A stretch of DNA of 64,000 nucleotides from Betaproteobacteria bacterium SCN1 (GCA_008923315.1 WBSF01000006.1:1-64000), one strand, 5' to 3'; counted from the first letter of the stretch, positions 18,981 through 29,072 are shown. Numbers and translations are program-made. The notes: a model not told the origin generated them from the sequence alone.

Positions 18981-19240
18981 CAGCCTGCCGGCCCGTGTCC
19001 CGCACCCTGCGGGGCGCCGCATATTCCCCTATCCATTGCTTCGTGGAAAGCCGCGCGGGTGGGGATCGATTCCTTACGCTTCAATACGCCAAGCGAAAGC
19101 GCGCCAGGTCGAGAGCTGTTTTCCAAGGCATCGCACGGATTCGCACCTATTTGATGCGTATTGGCCGTGTACGCACCAAATTGATCCCGTGGTTTCTGGC
19201 ATCTATTCTATGAGTTCATATGAATCAATGATCTGCTGAC
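18981..19240. other. Gap between tatC and the ammonium channel gene
   Basis: No credible gene is seen here. A short hairpin (CCCGCA-CCC-TGCGGG, 18999-19013) follows tatC but lacks a T-run, so it is not a convincing intrinsic terminator. The second half is distinctly richer in A+T and contains the palindrome TTCATATGAA (19215-19224), which could be regulatory. Confidence 0.5.
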
Positions 19241-19242
19241 GA

Positions 19243-19256
19243 GGAATGATTGTTGC
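19243..19256 (+). promoter_or_regulatory. Candidate sigma-54 promoter for the ammonium channel
   Basis: GG at 19243-19244 and GC at 19255-19256 are exactly ten bases apart, and the -12 side reads TTGCTTT, close to the sigma-54 consensus. The -24 side (GAGGAAT) is weaker. The site is 35 bases before the amt start. Nitrogen-regulated amt genes are often sigma-54 dependent, which supports the call. Confidence 0.45.
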
Positions 19257-19290
19257 TTTAATTGGCCGGGTCATTCAGGGGGAGCGATAG

Positions 19291-20493
19291 ATGGAGGCGT
19301 TGAAATCGGGCAGCGACGTACTGTTCGTATTGTTGGGCGGCATCATGGTGCTGGCCATGCACGCGGGGTTTGCTTTTCTGGAATTGGGCACGGTACGGAA
19401 AAAGAATCAGGTCAATGCCCTGGTGAAAATCCTGACCGACTTTTCCATTTCGACGATCGCGTATTTTTTCATAGGGTATGGCATCGCCTACGGGGTACAT
19501 TTTTACGCTGGGGCGGAGGTGCTCTCGGCCCGCAACGGCTACGACCTCGTCAAATTCTTTTTTCTGCTGACGTTCGCGGCAGCCATTCCGGCTATCGTAT
19601 CCGGCGGCATTGCCGAGCGGGCGCGTTTCAATCCTCAACTGGCGGCAACCTTTGCGCTGGTCGGTTTCGTCTACCCGTTTTTCGAAGGCTTGGCCTGGAA
19701 TGGCAACTACGGCGTACAGGCCGCGCTGGAAGCGGCGACCGGCGCGAAATTCCATGATTTTGCCGGGTCGGTCGTGGTGCATGCGATGGGAGGATGGATC
19801 GCCCTGCCGGCAGTCCTGCTGCTGGGCGCGCGGCGCGGGCGCTATACCCGGGAGGGACTGGTGTCTGCGCATCCGCCGTCGAACATTCCTTTCCTCGCAC
19901 TCGGCGCATGGATACTGACGGTGGGATGGTTCGGCTTCAACGTGATGTCCGCGCAGATGATCGAATCGGTGTCCGGCCTGGTGGCGGTGAACTCGCTGAT
20001 GGCCATGGTCGGCGGGACACTGGCCGCCCTGGCTGCCGGCCGCAACGATCCGGGCTTCATTCACAACGGCCCTCTGGCGGGGCTGGTGGCGGTCTGTGCG
20101 GGTTCGGATCTGATGCATCCGCTGGGGGCACTGGCGACAGGTGCGATCGCCGGTGCGCTGTTCGTCTGGATGTTCACGATCACCCAGAACAAATGGAAAA
20201 TCGACGACGTGCTCGGTGTGTGGCCGCTGCATGGTCTTTGCGGTGCCTGGGGCGGCATTGCCGCCGGCCTGTTTGGTGCCCAGGCGCTGGGCGGCATCGG
20301 CGGGGTGAGCCTGACCGCGCAGATCGCGGGCACGCTGGCGGGTGTGGCGGTTGCGCTGGCCGGCGGTTTCGCCGTCTACGGCCTGATCAAAAAGCTGGTT
20401 GGCCTGCGGCTCGATCCGGAAGCGGAATTCAACGGCGCGGACCTCAGCATTCACCGCGTGTCGGCGACGGCCGAACGCGAAACCAACTGGTGA
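19291..20493 (+). CDS. amt: Ammonium transporter, Amt family
   Basis: A 400-residue Amt/Mep/Rh channel with about eleven membrane helices that conducts ammonium/ammonia across the inner membrane. The pore His residues are in HDFAGSVVVHAMGG and VWPLHGLCGAWGG, and the conserved Asp precedes FAGS. It begins directly with the first helix region (SDVLFVLLGGIMVLAMHAGF) and has no long signal peptide like enterobacterial AmtB. GGGGGAGCGAT precedes the ATG. No glnK lies beside it. It is convergent with the kinase gene, only 4 bases between stops. Confidence 0.94.
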   Translation: MEALKSGSDVLFVLLGGIMVLAMHAGFAFLELGTVRKKNQVNALVKILTDFSISTIAYFFIGYGIAYGVHFYAGAEVLSARNGYDLVKFFFLLTFAAAIPAIVSGGIAERARFNPQLAATFALVGFVYPFFEGLAWNGNYGVQAALEAATGAKFHDFAGSVVVHAMGGWIALPAVLLLGARRGRYTREGLVSAHPPSNIPFLALGAWILTVGWFGFNVMSAQMIESVSGLVAVNSLMAMVGGTLAALAAGRNDPGFIHNGPLAGLVAVCAGSDLMHPLGALATGAIAGALFVWMFTITQNKWKIDDVLGVWPLHGLCGAWGGIAAGLFGAQALGGIGGVSLTAQIAGTLAGVAVALAGGFAVYGLIKKLVGLRLDPEAEFNGADLSIHRVSATAERETNW

Positions 20494-20497
20494 GCCT

Positions 20498-21772
20498 TCA
20501 GCCGGCCTGTTGCTTTTGCAGCAGGCGGACGTGGCGGCGACGCTCGATGCGCAATTGTTCGAGCTGCCGGTCGACCTGCATTACGTCAGGGTGCTGCTCG
20601 GTGTAGCGCAACAGCAGTTCGGTGCGCTTGACCCGCAGTTCGACCGCTTTTTCATCCAGCCGCTGCAGATAGGCATCCGGCTTGATGGGCGGGATGCTTG
20701 CTGTCCGCGATTGTCTGGGTTGCGGCGGAGGAGGGGCTGATTCCGCGGCAGATGCCTCCGCAACGGGTGCGGACAGAGCCGGCGCCGCCTCGGGTTCGGC
20801 GGATTGGAGCAGGGCAGGAGGCGGCGCCGAGACGAAATGCTCGATCACGATGATGCCGACACCGATAAGCAGGAATACGCCGAGCGGGGTACCAAAGGCA
20901 AACACGCGCAAGCTGCGTGACATCGGTTCGGCAACGGCGGAGGGGGTATCGGGCGAAGCCGTCTGCCGGGCCGAGACCACCGCATGCAATGCGGTGGCGA
21001 CTTCACGGGCGTTCGGGCGACTGGCAGGATTTTTGTGCAGCATGCGGGCGAGCAGCTCGATCAGCGCCGGCGGCAGCGTACCGCGCATGTGCATCGCGGT
21101 CGGGGGCATTTCATTGACCACGCGATAGACGATGGTGGGCAGGCTGTCGCCGTCGAAGGCGTAGCGGCCGGTGAGCATCTCGTAGAGCACGGCGCCCAGA
21201 GAGAAAATATCCGATCGCCCGTCGACTTCCCGGCCCATGGCCTGTTCGGGCGACATATAGCGCGGCGATCCCAGCATCTGGCCGGTTTGGGTCTGGTTGC
21301 TGTTGAGCAGATGCGCGATGCCGAAATCGGTCAGCTTGATGCGCCCGCGCCGTCCGGTGACCACGACGTTGGCCGGCTTGATGTCGCGATGCACTACGCC
21401 GTGTTCGTGGGCGAAGGCGAGCGCCTCGGCCATCTGCAGTGCGGTATCGATCGCCAGATCGAGCGGCAGCAGACTGCGGTCCATGAGATCACGCAGCGTC
21501 GAGCCGGACAGGTATTCCATCGCGATGTAGGCGAGAGTGTCGGTCTCGCCCACATCGTAGATCGTCACAATGTTGGGATGCGAGAGCCGGCCGGCGCTCT
21601 GCGCTTCGCGCAGGAAACGGGCTTCCGCATCCGGTCCCTCGCTGCGCAATTGTGCAATGTCGACCGTCTTGATCGCCACTTCGCGTTCGATCAATGGATC
21701 GAGCGCGCGATAGACCGTGCCCATCGCACCCTGGCCGATCTCATCGAGGATTTCGTACCGCCCGATTTTCAT
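20498..21772 (-). CDS. Membrane-anchored serine/threonine protein kinase (PknB-like)
   Basis: A 424-residue Hanks-type kinase. The domain fills residues 5-265: glycine loop GQGAMG (13-18), Lys35 in EVAIK, catalytic HRDIKPANVVV (128-138), DFG in KLTDFGIAHLL and the MSPEQ block. It is therefore expected to be active. A membrane helix follows near 310-335 (GTPLGVFLLIGVGIIVIE), then a Pro/Ala-rich linker and a C-terminal charged helix (RVKRTELLLRYTEQHPDVMQ) outside the membrane, with no PASTA domains. ATG at 21772 gives MKIGRYEILDEIG; longer starts would run into the upstream dehydrogenase. It is the last gene of the hpnC-D-E-SDR run. Confidence 0.9.
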   Translation of the reverse strand: MKIGRYEILDEIGQGAMGTVYRALDPLIEREVAIKTVDIAQLRSEGPDAEARFLREAQSAGRLSHPNIVTIYDVGETDTLAYIAMEYLSGSTLRDLMDRSLLPLDLAIDTALQMAEALAFAHEHGVVHRDIKPANVVVTGRRGRIKLTDFGIAHLLNSNQTQTGQMLGSPRYMSPEQAMGREVDGRSDIFSLGAVLYEMLTGRYAFDGDSLPTIVYRVVNEMPPTAMHMRGTLPPALIELLARMLHKNPASRPNAREVATALHAVVSARQTASPDTPSAVAEPMSRSLRVFAFGTPLGVFLLIGVGIIVIEHFVSAPPPALLQSAEPEAAPALSAPVAEASAAESAPPPPQPRQSRTASIPPIKPDAYLQRLDEKAVELRVKRTELLLRYTEQHPDVMQVDRQLEQLRIERRRHVRLLQKQQAG

Positions 21773-21792
21773 GCCGTACTGCTCGGCGCGAT

Positions 21793-22536
21793 TCAGGGCT
21801 GGCATTCGAGGGTCTGTCCCTGGACGGACAGGCTGTCTTTGCCCATCAGATAGAGATACCACGGCATCAGGTCGTCGGGGCGCAGCAGCGTATCAGGCGA
21901 CAGTCCGGGGTGGGTGCGCGCGCGCAGGGTCGTTGCAACCTGGCCCGGAATCAGGGTGTTGATGCGCACGGTCGAATCCGCACCGAGTTCGTCGGCCCAG
22001 ATGCGGGTGAGCGTTTCCAGTCCGGATTTCGCCACCGCATAGCCCCCCCAGAAAGCCCGGGGCTGGTGCCCGTGGGTTTCACCCGTGAAGACCACCGAGG
22101 CATCCACCGCCTGCCGCAACAGGGGCAGACAGGCACGGGTCAGGGCAAAAGGGGCGATCAGGTTGACGCGCATCAGGGCCTGCCATTGATCGAGGGTTTG
22201 CAGGGCGAGCGGCGTAAGGCTGTGGAACAGGTGCGCGCTGTGCAGCAGACCGTCGAGACGCTTCAGGTGGTGGCCGATCGCGCCGGCGAGCGTTTCCAGT
22301 CCCCGGTCGTCGGCGACCGCAAGATCGAAGGGGAACATCGCGGGTTCGGGGCCGCCGGCTGCGACGATTTCGTCGTACACGGCCTCGAGTTTCGCTTCGT
22401 CGCGTGCAAGCAGGGCGACTGTTGCGCCATGGCGGGCGAAGGCCAGACTGGCCGTGCGCCCTAGCCCCGCGCTGGCGCCGGTGACGAGAACGACGCGGTC
22501 TGCAAGCAGGTCGGAACGGGGCGAATAATCTTTCAT
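21793..22536 (-). CDS. Short-chain dehydrogenase/reductase (YciK-like)
   Basis: A 247-residue classical SDR. The Rossmann motif is VVLVTGASAGLGRTASLAF near residues 14-32, the active-site Tyr and Lys are in YAVAKSG, and NAG is replaced by HSAH (LLHSAHLFHSL). The overall pattern, especially DGLLHSAH and LGRTASLAFARHGATVALLAR, resembles YciK-type reductases. ATG at 22536 overlaps the hpnE stop (ATGA), so it belongs to the hopanoid/squalene operon, though its substrate is unknown. Confidence 0.85.
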   Translation of the reverse strand: MKDYSPRSDLLADRVVLVTGASAGLGRTASLAFARHGATVALLARDEAKLEAVYDEIVAAGGPEPAMFPFDLAVADDRGLETLAGAIGHHLKRLDGLLHSAHLFHSLTPLALQTLDQWQALMRVNLIAPFALTRACLPLLRQAVDASVVFTGETHGHQPRAFWGGYAVAKSGLETLTRIWADELGADSTVRINTLIPGQVATTLRARTHPGLSPDTLLRPDDLMPWYLYLMGKDSLSVQGQTLECQP

Positions 22537-23810
22537 AGCGAATCGAGCAGGGCCAGCGCGGATTGTACGCCGCTCGAAGCTGCGCTTTCGAGCGTGGCGG
22601 GATAGGGGCCGTCGGTGTAGTCGCCGGCGAGGAAAAGACAAGGGTGGGCCGTTCGTATCGAGGGGCGCGCCAGATCGGGCTCGCATGCATACGTGGCTTG
22701 TTTTTCGACAATGTGGCGACGCCAGCGTGCCGCGCCCGGCGCGGCGAAGCGCCGCAGCTGGGCTTCGGCTTGATCGAGCCAGTCCGCGGGCAGTCGTGTC
22801 GCGGTGCTCGCGACGAAAGCCATCATGCCGGGTTGTCCGTGACTCTGGCCGCGGTCGAACACGAATTGCGCGGGGCCGTCGTCCAGCGCATATAGAGGCG
22901 CGTCGAGCTGGAAATCGGAGGTGTATTGCACGTAGCCGGTGGCAATGGGCAGGTAGCGGAAGTCCGCGATTGCGTTGCGCGCGGATTCGAGTTCAGGCAG
23001 GCCCGCCGTCAGTCTGCTCAGATGCTGCGGGGCGACGGCGACGATGACGTGGCTGTAATGCCGTGCGCCTTCGCAGGTATGTAGCAGGAATGCGCCGTTC
23101 GCGGCCTCGATTCGTTCGATCCGGCAAGCGAGATGGACCGTTCCACCACGCAGCAGTATGCGTTCTGCCGCGTGTGACGGAAACAGGCGGGTCAGGTCGC
23201 GGCGCGGCAGCAGCAGGTCACTGTCCGTACGCCGGGCGCCGAAGGCGGTACGCAACACGGCGAGAAAGACGCGCGCACTGGCCTGCCGGGGCGGCGTATT
23301 CAGGGCGGAGATGCAAAGCGGATGCCAGAGCAGGCGGTTGACCGTGTCCGGCTGATCGAATGTCAGTTCGGCAACGGTGCGGTCGACGTCCGGTTGGGGA
23401 CTGCGCAGATGATGCTGCACCCAGCGGCCAGCGCGCCATTTGTCGCGCCAGTCGAGGCCGCGCGCACCGGCCAGCCCGGCCAGCAGGTGCAGCGGGGCCG
23501 GCAGGCGCGGGCAGGCGAAGCGGAAGCCCGGTGGCGTCTCGATCGCGAGCGGCAGGCGCCAGAGGTCGCCGCTGCCCGGGCCGGCGCGCCGGATCAGATC
23601 GAGGCAGTGGGCATACGCGCCGAGCAGGATGTGCTGCCCGTTGTCCAGTGCGCGACCGTCGAGCGATACGCCGCGTGCGCGGCCGCCAAGCATGCGGCCG
23701 GCTTCGAACAGATCGGCGGCCACGCCGGCTTCGGCCAGCGTGAATGCCGCGGCGCAGCCAGCCCAGCCGCCGCCGACGACGGCAACCGCAGGCTTCACGG
23801 GAACAGCCAT
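22533..23810 (-). CDS. hpnE: Hydroxysqualene dehydroxylase HpnE
   Basis: A 425-residue FAD-dependent amine oxidase/desaturase-type enzyme. HpnE reduces hydroxysqualene to squalene, the last step of the HpnCDE route. The N-terminal dinucleotide fold VAVVGGGWAGCAAAFTLAEAG and GGRARGVSLDGRALDNGQHILLG are typical, and the FAD-closing motif LFLAGDYTDGPYPATLESAA lies at the C-terminus. ATG at 23810 is preferred, overlapping the end of hpnD by 16 bases. A squalene-hopene cyclase gene is not in the window. Confidence 0.93.
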   Translation of the reverse strand: MAVPVKPAVAVVGGGWAGCAAAFTLAEAGVAADLFEAGRMLGGRARGVSLDGRALDNGQHILLGAYAHCLDLIRRAGPGSGDLWRLPLAIETPPGFRFACPRLPAPLHLLAGLAGARGLDWRDKWRAGRWVQHHLRSPQPDVDRTVAELTFDQPDTVNRLLWHPLCISALNTPPRQASARVFLAVLRTAFGARRTDSDLLLPRRDLTRLFPSHAAERILLRGGTVHLACRIERIEAANGAFLLHTCEGARHYSHVIVAVAPQHLSRLTAGLPELESARNAIADFRYLPIATGYVQYTSDFQLDAPLYALDDGPAQFVFDRGQSHGQPGMMAFVASTATRLPADWLDQAEAQLRRFAAPGAARWRRHIVEKQATYACEPDLARPSIRTAHPCLFLAGDYTDGPYPATLESAASSGVQSALALLDSL

Positions 23811-24631
23811 GTCCGGCCGGCGAGCCACAGCTTGCGCAGCGGTGTGAGCGAAACGCGCGCGCACAGGACAGGGAAGGCTGCGCGGCGGATTTCATCGAGC
23901 AGGGCGCGGTAGATTGCAGCCATGACCAGCCCCGGCCGCTGGGCGCGCCGCGCGTCGGCCGGCAGCGCATCGAAGGCGGCGGCGTAATGCACGAGCGCAC
24001 GTTCGTACTGGAACTGCATCAATGCCTGGAAGGCGGGGGTGTCGCGGCCGTCGAGCAGATCGGACTCCGAGACGCCAAAACGCGTCAGTTCGTCTTGCGG
24101 CAGATAGATACGGCCGCGCCGGGCGTCTTCGCCCACGTCCCGGATGATGTTGGTGAGCTGGAACGCGAGGCCCAGCTCGTGGGCATAGCGGCGCACGTCG
24201 CGGTGACGCGTTTCGTCGAAAATGCCCGCCGCGATTTCGCCCACCACGCCGGCCACGCGGTGGCAATAGAGGCGTAGCGATTTGAAATCGGGGTAGCGGG
24301 GCTGGTCCAGATCCATCGCCATGCCATCGACGATTTCCAGCAGCAGCTCCGGCCGGATGTCGCGCCCGCGCGATGTATCGGTCAGTGCGCGCGTCGTCGG
24401 GTGCTCAGGTGCGCCTGCACCGAAACGCGCGATCTCGCTGCGCCACCAGTCGAGCTTTGCCTCGGCCACCTGGCGCTCGTGACATTCGTCCACCACATCG
24501 TCAAGCTCGCGGCACAGCGCATAGAACGCCGTGATCGCACGGCGCGTCTCCTGTGGCAGGAAGACGAAACTGTAGTAAAAGCTGGAACCGCTGGCGGCGG
24601 CGCGTTCCTGACAATAGACGTGTGGATCCAT
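23795..24631 (-). CDS. hpnD: Presqualene diphosphate synthase HpnD
   Basis: A 278-residue trans-isoprenyl diphosphate synthase of the squalene/phytoene family. HpnD condenses two farnesyl diphosphates to presqualene diphosphate. Both Asp-rich motifs are present: ALCRELDDVVDEC near residues 38-50 and NIIRDVGEDARRGRIYLPQDEL near 161-182. ATG at 24631 gives MDPHVYCQERAA. It lies four bases downstream of hpnC. Confidence 0.94.
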   Translation of the reverse strand: MDPHVYCQERAAASGSSFYYSFVFLPQETRRAITAFYALCRELDDVVDECHERQVAEAKLDWWRSEIARFGAGAPEHPTTRALTDTSRGRDIRPELLLEIVDGMAMDLDQPRYPDFKSLRLYCHRVAGVVGEIAAGIFDETRHRDVRRYAHELGLAFQLTNIIRDVGEDARRGRIYLPQDELTRFGVSESDLLDGRDTPAFQALMQFQYERALVHYAAAFDALPADARRAQRPGLVMAAIYRALLDEIRRAAFPVLCARVSLTPLRKLWLAGRTWLFP

Positions 24632-24635
24632 AGTT

Positions 24636-25442
24636 TCAGCGCAGGCTCCGCGCCAGCATCATGGCCCAGTCCGTGCGCGTGAGCAGCGGACGTGCCGTGA
24701 ATACGCAGGCCGGATCGGCATGCAGCTTGCGGAGGATGGTTTCGCCGCCGCGTATCGTCACACGCAGTTCCAGCCCGATGCGTCCCTTGAGAATGCGTCC
24801 CAGCGGGGCGCCGGCCTGCAGCATCCTGCGCGTTCGCTCGATCTGCGCATGCATCATCATGTGCCACAGACCGCGGGTGTCGCCGTGCGCGATTTGGGTT
24901 TCGTCGACATGATGGGCGGCGAGTTCGTCCTGCGGCAGGTAGATGCGGTTTTTCCGGTAATCGATGGCGATGTCCTGCAGGAAATTGATGAGCTGCAGGC
25001 TGCTGCAGATCGCATCGGAATAGGCGAGGTGGCGCGCATCCCTGTCGCCGTACAGGTGCATCATCAGGCGGCCGACAGGGTTGGCCGAGCGGCGACAGTA
25101 GTCCATGAGTTCCCCGAAATTCGCATAGCGGGTCTTCTCGACGTCCTGCGCGAAGGCCGACAGCAGATCGCGGAAGGGCGCAACCGGAATGGCATGGGCG
25201 CGGATAGCATCGGTCAAGGGCCCGAATACCGGATCGTCGGGCATCTCGCCACGTTCGATACGGTCCAGCGCCGCCTGGTATCCGGCAAGCTGGCGCAAGC
25301 GCTCGTCTGCAGGCGCTTCGCCCTCGTCGGCGATATCGTCGGCGCTGCGGGCGAAACGGTAGATGGCCTCCACCGGGCGGCGCAGGTGTCTGGGCAGCAG
25401 CCAGGAGGCGACCGGGAAGTTTTCGTAGTGATCGACCGGCAT
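24636..25442 (-). CDS. hpnC: Hydroxysqualene synthase HpnC
   Basis: A 268-residue relative of HpnD that converts presqualene diphosphate to hydroxysqualene. The motifs are RSADDIADEGE (about residues 34-44) and NFLQDIAIDYRKNRIYLPQDEL. The start ATG at 25442 gives the typical MPVDHYENFPVASWLLP; longer in-frame sequence reaches into the promoter side next to tRNA-Leu and is unlikely to be translated. First gene of the hpnC-D-E operon, divergent from the tRNA. Confidence 0.94.
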   Translation of the reverse strand: MPVDHYENFPVASWLLPRHLRRPVEAIYRFARSADDIADEGEAPADERLRQLAGYQAALDRIERGEMPDDPVFGPLTDAIRAHAIPVAPFRDLLSAFAQDVEKTRYANFGELMDYCRRSANPVGRLMMHLYGDRDARHLAYSDAICSSLQLINFLQDIAIDYRKNRIYLPQDELAAHHVDETQIAHGDTRGLWHMMMHAQIERTRRMLQAGAPLGRILKGRIGLELRVTIRGGETILRKLHADPACVFTARPLLTRTDWAMMLARSLR

Positions 25443-25556
25443 CGGCAATAAAAAACGGAATGGGAATAAAGACTTAAGACGAGGCCGGGCTGCCTTGGGT
25501 GACAGCATCGCATTGATTATATTACACTTCTTGGCTGCAGGTTTTGCGGCCAAGCC

Positions 25557-25641
<85 letters not shown>

Positions 25642-25692
25642 TCGGCTCGTTGCCTTTGCCCCGATTTTCATTTCACCCAGGACGTATTAGCG

Positions 25693-26991
25693 ATGCAAGC
25701 AAATCTCGAAGTGCTCGAAGGTCTGGCGCGCCGGCTGGACATCAGCGTGCCCATGGATCAACTGGAAACCGAAGTGCAGAGCCGCCTCAAGCGGCTCGCG
25801 CGAAGCGTCAAGATGGACGGCTTCCGTCCGGGCAAGGCGCCGCTTGCCGCGGTGGCGCGCCAGCATGGCGCGGGCGTGCGCCAGGAGGTGCTGGGCGAAA
25901 CCCTGCAAAACCGTTTTGGCGAGGCCGTGCAGTCCCACCAGCTGAAAATTGCGGGCTATCCGCGCTTCGAACCCAAGACCGGCGCTGCCGGTGGAACCGA
26001 AATGACCTTCAGCGCCAGTTTCGAGGTGTATCCCGAAGTGAAGATCGACAGCTTGTCGGATGGCAAGCTGGGCCGTCCTGTCGTCGATCTGGGCGAGGCC
26101 GACGTGGACCGGACACTCGACGTCCTGCGCAAGCAGCGCCGTAGCTTCGAACCGGCTGCGCGACCGGCCGCCGAAGGCGATCTGGTGAGGTTCGATTACC
26201 AGGGTACGGTCGATGGCACGCCTTTCGAGGGTGGCAAAGGGGATGATTTCGCAGCCGTGCTGGGCGAAGGGCGCCTGCTCAAGGATTTCGAGGCGGCGCT
26301 CGCCGGGCTTCAGGCAGGCGATGCCAAGGGATTTGATCTGACTTTCCCGACGGATTATGCAGCCAAGGAACTGGCCGGCAAGACCGCGCACTTCGATGTT
26401 CAGGTGAAGGCGGTCGAGGCCCCGGTGCTGCCGGCAGTCGATGCCGATTTCGCCCGTGCCTTGGGCGTCGGGGATGGCGATGTGGAAAAGCTGAAGGCAG
26501 AAGTGAAATCCAATCTGGAGCGCGAGGTCAAGCGCCGGGTGCAGGCCAGGCTCAAGGAGCAGGCGATGGAGCTGCTCCTGAAGAAGAGTACGCTGGATCT
26601 GCCGCAAAGTCTGGTCGCGATGGAAATCGAGCGCCTGATGAAGATGACCGAGACGGACATGCAGTCGCGCGGGGTTCAGAGTGTCAAGCTCTCTGCCGAT
26701 ATGTTTACGGGACAGGCCGAACGTCGCGTTCGGCTGGGGCTGATCCTGGCCGAGATCGTGCAGGCGAACAAGCTGGTTGCGCAGCCCGACCAGGTTCGAA
26801 CCCTGGTTCAGGAACAGGCGCAGAGCTACGAAGAACCGGATCAGGTGGTCCAGTGGTACTACCAAAACCCCGAGCGCATGCAGGAAATCGAGTCCCTGGC
26901 GCTGGAAGAGAATGTGGTAGCATGGGTCGCAGGTCAGGCCCAGGTGGAAGACGTGGTAACCTCTTTTGAAGAATTGATGGGACGTGCCTGA
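25693..26991 (+). CDS. tig: Trigger factor
   Basis: A 432-residue ribosome-associated chaperone and prolyl isomerase. The ribosome-binding motif region reads [12 protein letters not shown] (about residues 39-50), a FKBP domain lies near 150-240 ([20 protein letters not shown]), and the helical C-terminal arms follow. ATG at 25693 gives [17 protein letters not shown]; longer in-frame sequence overlaps the tRNA and is spurious. The stop overlaps the clpP start (TGATG), the common tig-clpP-clpX order. Confidence 0.96.
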   Translation: MQANLEVLEGLARRLDISVPMDQLETEVQSRLKRLARSVKMDGFRPGKAPLAAVARQHGAGVRQEVLGETLQNRFGEAVQSHQLKIAGYPRFEPKTGAAGGTEMTFSASFEVYPEVKIDSLSDGKLGRPVVDLGEADVDRTLDVLRKQRRSFEPAARPAAEGDLVRFDYQGTVDGTPFEGGKGDDFAAVLGEGRLLKDFEAALAGLQAGDAKGFDLTFPTDYAAKELAGKTAHFDVQVKAVEAPVLPAVDADFARALGVGDGDVEKLKAEVKSNLEREVKRRVQARLKEQAMELLLKKSTLDLPQSLVAMEIERLMKMTETDMQSRGVQSVKLSADMFTGQAERRVRLGLILAEIVQANKLVAQPDQVRTLVQEQAQSYEEPDQVVQWYYQNPERMQEIESLALEENVVAWVAGQAQVEDVVTSFEELMGRA

Positions 26992-27623
26992 TGCACTTCG
27001 ATTTTGAACACAAGATGATCGAGCCCCAAGGGTTGGGGCTCGTGCCCATGGTCGTCGAACAGAGCGGCCGGGGCGAGCGCGCTTACGACATCTATTCGCG
27101 CCTGCTCAAGGAGCGGGTGATTTTCCTGGTGGGCCCTGTCAATGACGCGACCGCCAACCTGGTCGTGGCGCAGATGCTTTTCCTCGAGTCGGAAAACCCC
27201 GACAAGGATATCTATTTCTATATCAACTCGCCCGGCGGTTCGGTTTCGGCCGGTCTGGCGATTTACGACACGATGCAGTTTATCAAGCCGGACGTGTCGA
27301 CATTGTGCATCGGCCAGGCGGCCAGTATGGGCGCTTTTCTGCTGACGGCCGGTGCCAAGGGCAAGCGCTTCTGTCTGCCGAATTCGCGTGTGATGATTCA
27401 CCAGCCGCTGGGCGGTTTTCAGGGGCAGGCGTCCGACATCGAAATCCACGCCAAGGAAATCCTTTATCTGAAGGCGCGCCTCAACGAGATGCTGGCGAAA
27501 CACACCGGCCAGAGCATCGACGTCATCGAGCGCGATACCGACCGCGACAATTTCTTGAGCGCGGAGGCATCGGTGAAATACGGGTTGGTCGACAAGGTGT
27601 TGACCAGCCGGGCTGAATCGTAA
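26991..27623 (+). CDS. clpP: ATP-dependent Clp protease proteolytic subunit
   Basis: ClpP (210 residues) forms the 14-subunit proteolytic barrel used with ClpX or ClpA. The catalytic triad is intact: Ser in [12 protein letters not shown], His in [12 protein letters not shown] and Asp in [12 protein letters not shown]. The N-terminus [20 protein letters not shown] is typical. It is coupled to tig by a one-base overlap and followed by clpX after 21 bases. Confidence 0.97.
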   Translation: MHFDFEHKMIEPQGLGLVPMVVEQSGRGERAYDIYSRLLKERVIFLVGPVNDATANLVVAQMLFLESENPDKDIYFYINSPGGSVSAGLAIYDTMQFIKPDVSTLCIGQAASMGAFLLTAGAKGKRFCLPNSRVMIHQPLGGFQGQASDIEIHAKEILYLKARLNEMLAKHTGQSIDVIERDTDRDNFLSAEASVKYGLVDKVLTSRAES

Positions 27624-27644
27624 GCACATCTGCAAGGAACGGGC

Positions 27645-28919
27645 ATGGCAGACAAAGGTTCGAGCGACAAACTTCTCTACTGCTCCTTTTGCGGCAAGAG
27701 CCAGCACGAGGTCCGCAAGCTGATTGCAGGCCCCTCGGTGTTCATCTGCGACGAGTGCGTCGAGCTGTGCAACGACATCATCCGGGAAGAGATCCAGCAG
27801 GCCGACAGCCATAAAAACACGGGTTCCGACCTACCGACACCGCATGAGATCAGCGGCATCCTCGATCAGTACGTCATCGGTCAGGGGCAGGCGAAAAAAG
27901 CCCTCGCCGTCGCGGTGTACAACCATTACAAGCGACTGCGCAGCAATACGTCCTCCGGTAGCGAGGTCGAGCTGGCCAAGAGCAACATCCTGCTGATCGG
28001 CCCGACCGGATCGGGCAAGACGCTGCTTGCGCAGACGCTGGCGCGCTTGCTCAACGTACCGTTCGTGATTGCCGACGCCACCACGCTGACCGAAGCGGGT
28101 TATGTAGGCGAGGACGTCGAGAACATCATCCAGAAGCTGCTGCAGAAATGCGACTACGACGTGGACAAGGCCAAGCAGGGCATCGTCTACATCGACGAGA
28201 TCGACAAGATCTCCCGCAAATCCGACAATCCGTCGATCACACGCGACGTGTCCGGCGAGGGCGTGCAGCAAGCGCTCCTCAAGCTGATCGAAGGCACGAC
28301 GGCCTCCGTCCCTCCGCAAGGGGGGCGCAAGCATCCGAATCAGGAGTTTGTCCAGGTCGACACCAGCAACATCCTGTTCGTCTGCGGCGGCGCGTTCAGC
28401 GGCCTGGAGAAGGTGATCCGCAATCGCACCGAGAAAGGCGGTATCGGCTTTGGCGCGCAGGTCAAGAACGTCGACGAAACCAAACGCGATGCCGAGCTGT
28501 TGCATCAGGTCGAACCCGAGGATCTGATCAAGTACGGCCTGATTCCCGAATTCGTCGGCCGTTTGCCCGTGGTGGCGACGCTCGACGAGCTCGATGAAGC
28601 GGCGCTGGTGCAGATTCTGACCGAGCCGAAGAATGCGCTGACCAAGCAGTTCGCAAAACTTTTCAAGATGGAAGGCGTCGAACTCGAATTCCGCGAAGAT
28701 GCGCTGACGGCCATCGCGAAGCGTGCCTTGGCACGCCGAACGGGTGCACGTGGCCTGCGTTCGATCATCGAACATGCGCTACTGGACACGATGTACGACC
28801 TGCCATCGCTCAAGGGCGTAAGCAAGGTCGTTGTCGACGACAATCTTGTCAACGGCGAGGGCAAGCCCTTGTTGATCTACTCCGAGCAAGGCGACCAGCC
28901 ACTGGCCGCCGGCGCCTGA
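27645..28919 (+). CDS. clpX: ATP-dependent Clp protease ATP-binding subunit ClpX
   Basis: ClpX (424 residues) is the AAA+ unfoldase that feeds substrates to ClpP. The N-terminal C4 zinc finger is [13 protein letters not shown] followed by CDECVELC. The Walker A is [21 protein letters not shown], Walker [10 protein letters not shown], and the pore loop [10 protein letters not shown]. The sensor 2 region lies near the C-terminus ([13 protein letters not shown]). An intrinsic terminator follows 25 bases after the stop. Confidence 0.97.
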   Translation: MADKGSSDKLLYCSFCGKSQHEVRKLIAGPSVFICDECVELCNDIIREEIQQADSHKNTGSDLPTPHEISGILDQYVIGQGQAKKALAVAVYNHYKRLRSNTSSGSEVELAKSNILLIGPTGSGKTLLAQTLARLLNVPFVIADATTLTEAGYVGEDVENIIQKLLQKCDYDVDKAKQGIVYIDEIDKISRKSDNPSITRDVSGEGVQQALLKLIEGTTASVPPQGGRKHPNQEFVQVDTSNILFVCGGAFSGLEKVIRNRTEKGGIGFGAQVKNVDETKRDAELLHQVEPEDLIKYGLIPEFVGRLPVVATLDELDEAALVQILTEPKNALTKQFAKLFKMEGVELEFREDALTAIAKRALARRTGARGLRSIIEHALLDTMYDLPSLKGVSKVVVDDNLVNGEGKPLLIYSEQGDQPLAAGA

Positions 28920-28944
28920 CGGGTACTGTGATGGATGCAGAAAG

Positions 28945-28977
28945 TCGGCGCCTGCAGGACGGGGCGCCGATTTTTTT
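28945..28977 (+). terminator. Intrinsic terminator after clpX
   Basis: A perfect 8-bp stem TCGGCGCC (28945-28952) and GGCGCCGA (28963-28970) with a 10-base loop is followed by seven T residues. It separates clpX from lon, so lon likely has its own promoter in the following 95 bases. Confidence 0.9.
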
Positions 28978-29072
28978 GCACCGGCATTCTTGAAGTCCGG
29001 TCCAGGAGCCCTCATTTGCATGGTGCGCGGTGCATGCCTGCGCGTACTAACCTACAACCAGACCAGGAAAAC

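Noticed and set aside
28935..29072. An N-terminal extension of lon starting at 28935
   Set aside because: It would read through the clpX terminator; the ATG at 29073 has a ribosome-binding site and gives the family start.
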